This document shows positions 1 to 7,771 of a DNA stretch of 13,886 nt, in pieces. The notes below the pieces were generated by a model. The model made no database searches, was not told the origin of the DNA, and worked only from the letters and a program-made list of their open reading frames with translations. Position 1 is the stretch's first letter. Every line of letters starts with the position of its first letter. The stretch is from DAOTUL01 sp034437435 (GTDB lineage Bacteria > Chloroflexota > Anaerolineae > Aggregatilineales > Phototrophicaceae). Both the position numbers and the translations under genes were made by a program. Location: contig CAYQJO010000104.1 of assembly GCA_964417785.1 (NCBI GenBank), positions 1 through 13,886 on the forward strand, in the 5' to 3' direction.

Positions 1-1
1 G

Positions 2-376
2 TTCATGCGCGTAGTCTACCTCATTTTGAGGCGCTCTGTGCGTAACGTCAGTTACATGGATATTGTGGGACCGCTGCTGGTCGATGCCGATCCATCACGC
101 GGCCAAGAACTGGAACGTACCTATAACTGCACCGCCTGCCATGGCCCGCCGGAACAGACACGCGGTCTGGGACCGCCGCATACCGATGTGGCGGCAGTCG
201 CAGCGGAGCGCCGGCCTCCACTGACGCCAGCGGCTTACGTGTACGAGTCGATTGTCGATCCGCAGGCGTATATCGTAGAAGGCTACAACGACATCATGCC
301 GCGAGATTACGCCGAGAAGATACCGGACGACGATCTCGGTGACCTCATCGCCTATCTGCTGGAAGGGGGCGGCTGA
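2..376 (+). CDS. Class I c-type cytochrome domain protein, 5' end probably outside window
   Basis: A single-haem cytochrome c domain, expected to carry electrons on the outer face of the membrane. Counting from the ATG at base 5, the haem motif CTACH is at residues 42-46. A candidate distal Met ligand is M98 in NDIMPRDY, followed by the usual C-terminal helix ending DLIAYLLEGGG. The reading frame is open to the window edge, and the residues before the haem domain (about 30) contain no convincing signal peptide or membrane anchor. I therefore think the true start lies upstream and this is the C-terminal part, although the ATG at base 5 cannot be excluded. The stop codon shares one base with the start of the next gene (TGATG), so the two are likely cotranscribed. 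Its partner (oxidase, other cytochrome) is not visible. The domain call is sure; the start is not. Confidence 0.8.
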   Translation, partial: FMRVVYLILRRSVRNVSYMDIVGPLLVDADPSRGQELERTYNCTACHGPPEQTRGLGPPHTDVAAVAAERRPPLTPAAYVYESIVDPQAYIVEGYNDIMPRDYAEKIPDDDLGDLIAYLLEGGG

Positions 377-2088
377 TGTATCTGGATGTGTTTACGCTGT
401 CGGCGCTGGTCGATGAATTTATGGATACATTTGTCGGTGGTCGGGTGCAGGATACGATTGATGTGGATGAGACCGGCATCGGCCTGGAAATCTATGCCGA
501 CCGGCGGCGGCACTATTTGTATATGAGTGCTGATAGTCATATGCCGCGTGTGCATCTGGTGCCGGATAAGCTGCGGCGTGGTCTGCCCCGACCAAAGCAG
601 ATTGGTCTGCTGTTCCGGCGCTATGTTGAGGGCGGCACCATCATGCACGTCAGTCAACCGGAGTGGGAGCGCGTGCTGCAATTCGATGTCGATGGCCCGG
701 AAGGGGAAGTCAACATCGTCATCGAGCCGATGGAGCGGCGCAGCAATTTGCTGCTGCTGCGCGATGGTGTCATCATGGATTGTGTGCGGCGGGTCGGACC
801 GGAAGACAACCGTTACCGGCTGAGTCTGCCGGCCCATGAGTATGTGCCGCCACCGCCGCAGACCGGTAAACGCAGCCCGCTGGATGTCGGGTTGGAGGAG
901 ATCGTCGCCTATTTCGATCAGGTGGCGGACCCGAAGCGCAAGGCATTCCAGGTGTTGACGAGTCACCTGCTGGGCATGAGTCCGCTGCTGGCACGGGAAA
1001 TCGTGTTTCGTGCCGGTGGTGAAGCCAACCAGCGAGCGCAGGATGCCGATGCCAGCGCCGTCTATGATTCGCTGCAAACAGTCGTTCAACCGTTGGGTAA
1101 GCGCCAGTGGCAGGCAGGTATCGCTGAGAACGAAAACGGGATCGAAGCCTTCAGTGTTTATCCACTGGACTATCTGCCGGGATGGCACCCGGTCGAAACG
1201 GTCAGTGAGGCGATGGCAGCTTATTACGGTGCGCCGGTTGGTGAGGATGCTTACAACCGGGCCAAAGTGCCGTCACGCAACGCGATCAAGGAGGCGCGGG
1301 CCAAACTGGGGGCCAAACTTGCGTCGCTGGAAAGGTCGCTTACGGACGACGCCGAGCGCGAACGCCTACGCCAGAGCGGCGAGTTGATCCTGGCTTACCA
1401 GTATGCGCTTGAGCCGGGGCAGACCGAACTCAAGGCGCAGTACGAGGCCGATGGTGCGGAACTGGTGATCCAACTGGACCCGAAGTTATCACCGCTGGAT
1501 AACGCGCAGCGCTATTTCTCACGCTACAATAAGGCCAAACGGGCGGTCGATGGCGTGCCGGATTTGATCGAGGATACCCGCAACGAGTTGGCTTACCTGG
1601 ACCAGCTTGAGAGTGACCTGGAACTGGCGTCTAACTGGCCCGACATTGACGAGGTTCAGCAGGCGTTGCAGGTACGTGGTTACTGGGAAGGGCGACCAAC
1701 ACGGCGGATTGGCAGCGGCCAGAGTGCGCCCATCAAGGTTGTTACCGATGATGGGTATGTCATCTGGGTGGGGCGCAACAGCCGCCAGAACGAGATTGTC
1801 ACATTTAAGAAGGGCGGCAAAGAGGATTTCTGGCTGCATGCCCGTGAGGTCCCCGGTGCGCATGTGGTGATTAAATTCGATGGTCGCCGTGTCCCCGACG
1901 AAGTGATCGAGCAGGCGGCGTCGCTGGCGGCCTATTACAGCGCCCGCCGGACAGATGGCTCGGTGCCGGTTGACGTCACCCGCTGCAAATATGTGCGCCG
2001 GATCAAAGGAGCTGCACAGGGTATGGTGACCTATCGCAACGAAGAGACACGGATGGCCGTGCCGCGCAAGGAAGGGGAATTTGCATGA
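376..2088 (+). CDS. rqcH: NFACT family protein, RqcH/Rqc2-like ribosome quality control factor
   Basis: 570 residues, a normal length for bacterial NFACT proteins (RqcH, also called fibronectin-binding protein A). Family knowledge: RqcH binds stalled 50S subunits carrying peptidyl-tRNA and recruits tRNA-Ala to add alanine tails that mark the nascent chain for degradation. Visible architecture: NFACT-N at about 1-165, with opening FTLSALVDEF and EPMERRSNLLLL near 117-128; a helix-hairpin-helix-like stretch around 198-214 (LLGMSPLLAREIV); coiled-coil-like helices around 298-335 and 385-418 enclosing LDPKLSPLDNAQRYF; and NFACT-R at about 455-565 with DFWLHAREVPGAHVVI at 484-499. The tRNA-binding Asp-Arg pair of RqcH (D97/R98 in Bacillus) appears as Glu-Arg (E98/R99), a conservative change. 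The ATG at 376 has GGAAGGGGG six bases upstream and overlaps the cytochrome stop; its end overlaps the next start by ATGA. Family assignment is very secure; activity is inferred. Confidence 0.93.
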   Translation: MYLDVFTLSALVDEFMDTFVGGRVQDTIDVDETGIGLEIYADRRRHYLYMSADSHMPRVHLVPDKLRRGLPRPKQIGLLFRRYVEGGTIMHVSQPEWERVLQFDVDGPEGEVNIVIEPMERRSNLLLLRDGVIMDCVRRVGPEDNRYRLSLPAHEYVPPPPQTGKRSPLDVGLEEIVAYFDQVADPKRKAFQVLTSHLLGMSPLLAREIVFRAGGEANQRAQDADASAVYDSLQTVVQPLGKRQWQAGIAENENGIEAFSVYPLDYLPGWHPVETVSEAMAAYYGAPVGEDAYNRAKVPSRNAIKEARAKLGAKLASLERSLTDDAERERLRQSGELILAYQYALEPGQTELKAQYEADGAELVIQLDPKLSPLDNAQRYFSRYNKAKRAVDGVPDLIEDTRNELAYLDQLESDLELASNWPDIDEVQQALQVRGYWEGRPTRRIGSGQSAPIKVVTDDGYVIWVGRNSRQNEIVTFKKGGKEDFWLHAREVPGAHVVIKFDGRRVPDEVIEQAASLAAYYSARRTDGSVPVDVTRCKYVRRIKGAAQGMVTYRNEETRMAVPRKEGEFA

Positions 2089-2885
2089 CAACACAGGTGC
2101 TTGCACCGGGTAGCCCGGTTAACCTGGAGGATTTTGATCCATCCTACCGGGGTGAGTGGAAGAAAGACGAGGCTCGCCAGACCCTCAAGGACTTGCAGAA
2201 GCGAATGGATCGGCTGCAAGAACGGCTGTATGCTGAGGGCAAGCAGTCATTGTTGGTCGTCCTGCAGGCGATGGACGCCGGCGGGAAAGACAGCACCATC
2301 CGGCGGGTGTTTGAGGGTGTCAATCCGCAGGGGGTGCGGGTGACCGGCTTCAAAGCGCCGACGCAGGAAGAACGGGATCACGATTTTCTCTGGCGTATTC
2401 ACCAGCACGCGCCGCGCAAAGGCTATATCGCTGTCTTCAACCGCAGCCATTACGAGGATGTACTGGTGGTGCGGGTGAACAATCTGGTGGACGAAAGCGT
2501 GTGGCGCAGTCGCTACGATCACATCAACAACTTCGAGCGCCTGCTTTATGACAGTGGTACTCGTATTCTGAAGTTCTATCTGCACATCAGCAAGGAAGAG
2601 CAGCGTGAGCGATTCCAGGAGCGGTTGGATGATCCAGAAAAGCACTGGAAATTCTCTCGCGGCGATTTGCCTGTTCGGGATAAATGGCCGCAGTACATGG
2701 AAGCATTTGAGGCGGTCCTGACGCGCTGCAACACCGAATATGCCCCCTGGCACATCGTACCCGCCAATCGCAAATGGTATCGTGATCTCGTGGTTGCACA
2801 GACGATTGTCGAGACATTGGAGGATATGGATCCGCAGTTCCCGGCAGCAGAACCGGGGTTGAACAAGATTGTCATCCCCGATTGA
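2085..2885 (+). CDS. ppk2: PPK2 family polyphosphate kinase (probably class III, polyphosphate:AMP/ADP)
   Basis: 266 residues, a cytoplasmic P-loop kinase that transfers phosphate from polyphosphate to nucleotides. The Walker A motif AMDAGGKDST is at 62-71, the Walker B area with AVFNRSHYEDVLVVRV at 116-131, and the basic lid region around 181-201 (LDDPEKHWKFSRGDLPVRDKW). The single-domain size and overall sequence resemble PPK2 proteins that phosphorylate AMP and ADP (class III), but I assign the class by resemblance, without having checked the class-determining residue against an alignment. The start ATG overlaps the NFACT stop (ATGA) and is preceded by AAGGAAGGGG at 2068-2077, seven bases away. 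The next gene encodes PPDK, which makes AMP when it forms PEP, so AMP recharging by polyphosphate is a plausible local role. No PPK1 is visible in the window. Confidence 0.93.
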   Translation: MTTQVLAPGSPVNLEDFDPSYRGEWKKDEARQTLKDLQKRMDRLQERLYAEGKQSLLVVLQAMDAGGKDSTIRRVFEGVNPQGVRVTGFKAPTQEERDHDFLWRIHQHAPRKGYIAVFNRSHYEDVLVVRVNNLVDESVWRSRYDHINNFERLLYDSGTRILKFYLHISKEEQRERFQERLDDPEKHWKFSRGDLPVRDKWPQYMEAFEAVLTRCNTEYAPWHIVPANRKWYRDLVVAQTIVETLEDMDPQFPAAEPGLNKIVIPD

Positions 2886-2902
2886 AATTTCCGTTACTGA
2901 GT

Positions 2903-2908
2903 GGAGGG
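2903..2908 (+). promoter_or_regulatory. Shine-Dalgarno GGAGGG that sets the PPDK start
   Basis: GGAGGG lies seven bases before the ATG at 2916. The alternative GTG at 2901 has no such site in front of it and is directly preceded by an in-frame TGA at 2898-2900. This makes 2916 the best start and shows the protein cannot extend further upstream in this frame. Confidence 0.75.
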
Positions 2909-2915
2909 TTCCGAT

Positions 2916-5365
2916 ATGGATACGGTTCTCAACCTGGGGCTGAACGAGGACACGCTGAAAGGTCTGCAACGCCTCACCGGAGATCAGCGTTTCGCCTGGG
3001 ATACCTACCGCCGCTTTATCCAGATGTTTGGCGAAATTGTGCTGGGTACCCCGGTGGAGCGTCTGGATCAAACGATGGCGCGTATCCGGGCGGAAAATGG
3101 GGTGCGCAGTAACGCGGAACTGGATGTAGCTGCGCTGCAACGGGCAATCGAACGGCTCAAAGAGATTATTTTCGGTGAGACACGCCAGGTGGTCCCCGAC
3201 GATGTGGAAGAACAACTACGCATGGCGATTGCCGCAGTCTTCGACTCGTGGATGAACCGGCGGGCGGTCGATTACCGGAGACTCAATCGCATCGATGACA
3301 GCATCGGCACAGCGGTCACGGTGCAGACGATGGTGTTTGGGAACGCCGGTCACCAGTCGGCGACAGGGGTGGCTTTTACCCGTAATCCTAACGACGGCGA
3401 GCCGAGAATCTTCGGCGAATTCCTGGTAAACGCCCAGGGCGAAGATGTGGTCGCTGGTACCCACACACCCGCCAAGATTCAGGCGATGGTCGATGACATT
3501 CCAGAGGCATATGTTCAGCTTCAGCAGATCGCTAAACGTCTTGAAACCCATTACCGCGATATGCAGGATATTGAGTTCACCGTCGAAGAGGGCAAGTTGT
3601 GGATGCTGCAAACGCGCACCGGCAAGCGGACCGGGCGTGCGGCATTTCGCATCGCGGTTGATATGGTCAATGAAGGTATGATTACGCCGGAAGAAGCCGT
3701 GCAGCGTGTCCATCNNNNNNNNNNNNNNNNNNNNNNNNNNNNNNNNNNNNNNNNNNNNNNNNNNNNNNNNNNNNNNNNNNNNNNNNNNNNNNNNNNNNNN
3801 NNNNNNNNNNNNNNCAGTTATTGCATCCGGTGGTCGATCCGGAATTCGAGAAAACGGTGTTGGCGGTCGGTTTACCGGCATCACCTGGTGCTGCGTCGGG
3901 TAAGGCGGTGTTCGATGCGGATCGGGCGCAGATACTGGCCCAGGCCGGCGAAGATGTGATCCTGGTCCGCCATGAGACCAAACCGGACGATTTTCATGGC
4001 ATGGCGACGGCACGCGCCATTCTGACGGCACGCGGCGGTGTGACATCGCATACGGCGGTGGTGGCACGCGGGATGGGCAAATGCTGTATCGTCGGTTGTG
4101 AGTCCATCGACATCGACTATGCTCAGAAGATGTTCACGGTGGGCGGCCAGCGCATCACCGAAGGCGACTGGATCACCCTGGATGGATCGACTGGCGAGGT
4201 GCTGCTGGGACAGGTACCGACGATCAATCCGCAGCTTGACGAATACTATCATACGATCATGAAATGGGCCGATCAATTCCGCCGTTTGCGGGTGCGGTCC
4301 AACGCCGATACACCGTCGGATGCGCAGGTCTCGCGTGATTTCGGGGCGCAGGGTATCGGTCTTTGCCGGACTGAGCATATGTTTTTTGATGAACGCCGCA
4401 TCGCTATTATGCGCGAGATGATTATGGCTCCGAATGCGGTGGCACGCTCCGAGGCATTGGCCCTGCTGGAACCGCTGCAAACACAGGACTTCGAGGGTAT
4501 CTTCACGGTCATGGACGGCTGTCCCGTGACGATCCGTTTGCTCGATCCGCCGCTGCACGAATTTCTGCCGCCACATGAAGAACTGACGCTCTCGATCACC
4601 GATCTCAAGCTGAAGCTGCGGCTGGCCTCCAACCTGGAAGAAATCGACCAGCTATTAAAGCAGATTCACGAGCAGGAGAGTCTACTGGCCCAGATCGAGC
4701 GCCTGGATGAATCTAACCCGATGTTGGGACACCGGGGTTGTCGTCTGGGGATTATCTATCCGGAGATTACGGAGATGCAGGCGCGGGCGATCTTCACAGC
4801 GGCGATTAACTGCAAGCGGCGTGGGATTGATGTGATGCCGGAGGTGATGATCCCGCTGGTGGCGTTCGTTTCCGAGTTGAAGGCGCAGACCGAGCTTGTT
4901 CACAAGGTTGCGGAGGATGTGTTCCGCGACCTGGGGATGAAGGTCGAATATCATGTGGGAACCATGATCGAACTCCCGCGTGCGGCGCTGACTGCGGCAG
5001 AGATTGCCGGGGTGGCCGAGTTTTTCTCCTACGGGACCAACGACCTGACCCAGACTACACTCGGTCTGAGCCGGGATGACTCGCCGCGCTTTCTCCCTAG
5101 CTACGTGCATCTGGGTTTGATAAAAGACGATCCGTTTCAGACGGTGGATGTCAACGGCGTCGGCCAGTTGATCCAGTGGTCAGCGGAGCGGGGGCGGTCG
5201 GTCAACCCCGATTTGAAAGTCGGCGTGTGCGGTGAGCATGGCGGTGATCCGCGCTCGATAGATTTCTTCAACACGGTTGGTCTGGATTATGTCAGTTGTT
5301 CGCCCTTTCGGGTGCCGGTGGCGCGGCTGGCAGCGGCCCAGGCGGCTCTCAAAGCGAGGCGTTGA
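2916..5365 (+). CDS. ppdK: Pyruvate, phosphate dikinase lacking about 103 N-terminal residues, interrupted by an assembly gap
   Basis: PPDK interconverts ATP + Pi + pyruvate and AMP + PPi + PEP. Translation opens directly at MDTVLNLGLN, which in the Clostridium symbiosum enzyme lies after about 103 residues. The first part of the ATP-grasp domain, including the family's K22 (GGKG loop) and R92 (SVRSG), is therefore absent. The rest of that domain is present: D218, E220 and Q232 of DIEF..LQTR match D321/E323/Q335. The swivelling phosphohistidine domain is intact (GGVTSH, His codon at 4049-4051), as is the PEP/pyruvate barrel with GIGLCRTEHMFF, YGTNDLTQ and the catalytic Cys in VCGEHGGDP (codon 5228-5230). 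The frame differs on the two sides of the 100-N run, but a true gap of about 14 bases rejoins them, giving roughly 787 residues. It follows ppk2 after 30 bases. Full ATP-dependent activity is doubtful unless the missing part is encoded elsewhere, or the truncation is an assembly error. Its end overlaps the convergent GT9 gene by 17 bases. Confidence 0.88.
3715..3814. other. Assembly gap of exactly 100 N inside ppdK
   Basis: Exactly 100 N, the usual placeholder for a gap of unknown size. The left flank ends in EEAVQRVH plus a C, and the right flank opens QLLHPVVDP. Known PPDKs read roughly V-x-P-x-x-L-D-Q-L-L-H-P across this point (maize: VEPGHLDQLLHP). The missing DNA should therefore be about two bases of a proline codon plus four codons, or about 14 bases. 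That length also restores the frame, which 100 bases does not. Confidence 0.9.
5349..5365. other. 17-base convergent overlap of ppdK and GT9 3' ends
   Basis: The plus-strand TGA at 5363-5365 lies inside the GT9 gene, and the minus-strand TGA at 5349-5351 lies inside ppdK. I see no hairpin-plus-T-run terminator on either strand here. Confidence 0.85.
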
Positions 5366-6548
5366 TCGTGCGTCGGGCAGCGTCGAGAACCTGACCAACA
5401 CTGATGTCGCGCACACAGGGATGATATTGTGGGTTATCGCCGCCCCAGTCCAGCACGCGGCAGGGGCGGCAGCCGATGTCCGAGGTCAGCACTTTGTGTC
5501 GTGCTGCCGGTCCCCAGGGTCTGAACTCAACCGGGTCAGCAGCACCGAACAATGCGACGGTCGGGGTGCCGACGGCTGCCGCAAGATGCAGCGGTCCGCT
5601 GTCCGGACCGAGGACGACCAGCGCACGCTGGTAGAGGGCGGCGAGTTGGTGAATGTCGGTGTCACCAACGGCCAGACAGGCGCGGTTTTGCATCCGGCTG
5701 GCAATGGATCGGACCAGCGTCGTCTCGTGGTCGCCGCCAGTGAGAATTACCGATGCATCAAGCTGGTCTACCAGTGTATCGGCGACTTCGGCCCAGGCTC
5801 CCTCATCCCAGCGCTTGACCCAGGTACCCGAACCAGGATGAATGCAGAAAATCGGCTGGTCCGGTTCAACACTCCATTCCTTGAGATAACCGTCAATATA
5901 ACCTTTGTCTGCATCGCCAACGGTGAATGCGTAATGTACCCGGTCGTCGGGTATTAGTCCTGTCCAGTGTTCGACCAGTTGCAGGTTGAGCCGGACCGCA
6001 TGCCGGTGGGTCTGGGCGATCTTGTGCGTCAGGAAGGGCGCGACGTTACCGTGATTGTAGCCTATACGATTCGGGATGCCAGCGAGAAAAGCCACCATCG
6101 CCCCCCACCAGTGATCGGGCCGCATGACGACGGAGTCGGTGTAGCCGATCCGGCGTAGGTGACGGGCTACCTGCACGGCCTGCTCGTAGGGTGAGCGCCA
6201 GCTTCGCTTACGGGCGCGGTCGAACGCTGGGAAGCGCACGGTCAGCACGGCATCGATGTCGGTGCTGTTCGCCAGCACATCGGCGCTCCAGGGGCCGGCC
6301 AGGGCGTGAATCTCGCTGTGTGGCCGCGCCATGCGCAGTGCGTGCATTGCCGGGGTTGCCAGCAGTAAATCCCCCAGATGATCCGGGCGGATCAACAAAA
6401 TGCGTTCTTTTTGTAGCGGTCGCTGGCGCGAGATTGGCACATGCGAAATTGCGGTCAATAACTGGCGGCGAATATGGTGCTTGACTGGTATTATGTGGAA
6501 GGCTTCGGTCATGTGCCGGTTGCGCAGCACCAGGGCTTCCCGATCCAC
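5349..6548 (-). CDS. Glycosyltransferase family 9 (heptosyltransferase-like)
   Basis: 399 residues with the GT9 two-Rossmann (GT-B) plan: N-terminal ILLIRPDHLGDLLLATPAM at 50-68, HPGS at 237-240, and the donor-binding stretch GPDSGPLHLAAAVGTPTVALFG at 314-335. A C-terminal cysteine group (C360, C363, C378) is also present. Relatives transfer heptose or other sugars to lipopolysaccharide cores or to other surface glycans; in a Chloroflexota-like cell without classic LPS the acceptor is unknown. It is the last gene of the five-gene minus-strand cluster. The GTG start has AGGAG at 6555-6559, six bases upstream, and begins one base after the stop of the preceding GT4, so 6548 is preferred over the ATG at residue 13. 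It ends inside the 3' end of ppdK, with a 17-base convergent overlap. Confidence 0.9.
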   Translation of the reverse strand: MDREALVLRNRHMTEAFHIIPVKHHIRRQLLTAISHVPISRQRPLQKERILLIRPDHLGDLLLATPAMHALRMARPHSEIHALAGPWSADVLANSTDIDAVLTVRFPAFDRARKRSWRSPYEQAVQVARHLRRIGYTDSVVMRPDHWWGAMVAFLAGIPNRIGYNHGNVAPFLTHKIAQTHRHAVRLNLQLVEHWTGLIPDDRVHYAFTVGDADKGYIDGYLKEWSVEPDQPIFCIHPGSGTWVKRWDEGAWAEVADTLVDQLDASVILTGGDHETTLVRSIASRMQNRACLAVGDTDIHQLAALYQRALVVLGPDSGPLHLAAAVGTPTVALFGAADPVEFRPWGPAARHKVLTSDIGCRPCRVLDWGGDNPQYHPCVRDISVGQVLDAARRTINASL

Positions 6549-6549
6549 A

Positions 6550-7770
6550 TCAGACTCCTATCGCACGGTAGACATCGAGCAGACGCGGGATCAACACGGA
6601 CCAGTCATAGTGCTGGCGCACCGCTGTCTGCGCACGGTCACTCAATTCATGGCGTTTGGCTGGATCGTGCAGAAATTCGGTGATGGCTGCCGCAAAGGCT
6701 GCTGGATCGTCTTCGATGCGCATGGCGTCTAAAACTGGCTTGACCAATCCGGCGCTGGCGATGGTGGTTGCTACAATCGGGATTCCGGCGGCCATCGCCT
6801 CCAGCAGCTTCAACCGTGTGCCGCTGCCCATGCGCAGTGGGGCCACATACACTTCGCCGCTGTGCAGGAACGGTATTACCGAGTCCACCCATCCGGTCAG
6901 ATGGATGTTGTCGCGTTCCCCCAGGGGGACCAGTCGGGGGTGGGGCTTCTGACCGACGATGAACAGCCGCAGGTCCGGCACATCAATGAGTGGCAGGATC
7001 GAATCGACAAACCAGGTTATGGCGTCCACATTGGGCCGGTAATCCATTTTGCCAGTGAAAATCAATGAGTGGCCTTCCGGTTGACTGATGGACTGGCCGT
7101 AGACCTGGTCCTGTAATAACGTGTAATGATCGACCCGGACACCGCTGGGTACGATATGGATACGTCCGTCAGGGCAGATGGGTTGCAAGAGGGCAGCGTC
7201 TTCCGGCGAGACCGCCACCACAGCATCGGCTGCCGCGCACATCCGCTGCTCGAAGCGGCGGATGCGGTCGATTTGCAGCCAGGAATAAGCGGCTGCCGGC
7301 CAGCGCTGCGGGTTCTTACGGTCGATCTGGAAGATGGTCGTTTGCAGGGCGTATTCGGCGTTGAATGTGTCAAAGACCTGTTTGGCCGTTGGTTGGGCCT
7401 GTCCTGTCAGCGGCAGATAGCAGACCATCTCAATGCCCTCGAACTGGATAAGATCAAAGGTATTGGCCTGCAACAGGTCGCGCAGGTGGTCAGCGAAGAT
7501 TTGATCGAAGAAGCGTCCGGCGATATCTGGCTCGCGGGTCAGCAGCAGATGGCGCAAACGCTGGCTGCGTGTCCATGCGGGCGGTGGCACGGTCTCGACG
7601 GCCAGATCGTCCGGCATGCTGTGTATCTCCCCCTCATGGAAGCACATGAGTGTGATGGTGTGACCGGCCCGGCGCAATCCCTCGATGATACCATGAGCGC
7701 GAATCGCACCGCCGGAGGCTGGCGGATAGGGTAAATTGTTTGTCAGGAATAAAGCATGCATGTCACTCAT
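6550..7770 (-). CDS. Glycosyltransferase family 4
   Basis: About 406 residues with a GT-B fold. The N-terminus reads MSDMHALFLTNNLPYPPASGG, typical of GT4 enzymes that start with a strand and a glycine-rich loop. The C-terminal domain shows IFTGKMDYRPNVDAI, the LTGWVDSV..LHSGEVYVAPLRMGSGTRLKLLEAM region and AAGIPIVATT, the usual nucleotide-sugar site with the conserved Glu in KLLEAM. The open frame continues 48 codons upstream, but that part overlaps the preceding gene and is unlike GT4 proteins. I therefore place the start at the ATG 7770, one base after the preceding TAA; the second ATG at 7761 is possible, and neither has a strong Shine-Dalgarno. Translation by reinitiation from the gene before is likely. 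Donor and acceptor are unknown; it probably adds one sugar to the same glycan as its neighbours. Confidence 0.9.
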   Translation of the reverse strand: MSDMHALFLTNNLPYPPASGGAIRAHGIIEGLRRAGHTITLMCFHEGEIHSMPDDLAVETVPPPAWTRSQRLRHLLLTREPDIAGRFFDQIFADHLRDLLQANTFDLIQFEGIEMVCYLPLTGQAQPTAKQVFDTFNAEYALQTTIFQIDRKNPQRWPAAAYSWLQIDRIRRFEQRMCAAADAVVAVSPEDAALLQPICPDGRIHIVPSGVRVDHYTLLQDQVYGQSISQPEGHSLIFTGKMDYRPNVDAITWFVDSILPLIDVPDLRLFIVGQKPHPRLVPLGERDNIHLTGWVDSVIPFLHSGEVYVAPLRMGSGTRLKLLEAMAAGIPIVATTIASAGLVKPVLDAMRIEDDPAAFAAAITEFLHDPAKRHELSDRAQTAVRQHYDWSVLIPRLLDVYRAIGV

Positions 7771-7771
7771 C

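Noticed and set aside
352..1188. 278-codon open frame antisense to the NFACT gene
   Set aside because: It mirrors the codon pattern of a clear NFACT coding sequence, shows no recognisable domain, and its product is rich in His, Gln and Arg as expected for a shadow frame.
2901..2915. GTG at 2901 as the PPDK start
   Set aside because: It has no Shine-Dalgarno and would place GGAGGG inside the coding sequence; the ATG at 2916 is better spaced and matches the conserved Met.
2247..3215. 322-codon open frame on the minus strand across ppk2 and the start of ppdK
   Set aside because: It crosses two well-supported plus-strand genes and has no family features; long antisense frames are common in DNA of this composition.
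3681..3903. Short frames spanning the N run
   Set aside because: They exist only because N codons are read as open; the PPDK frame explains both flanks.
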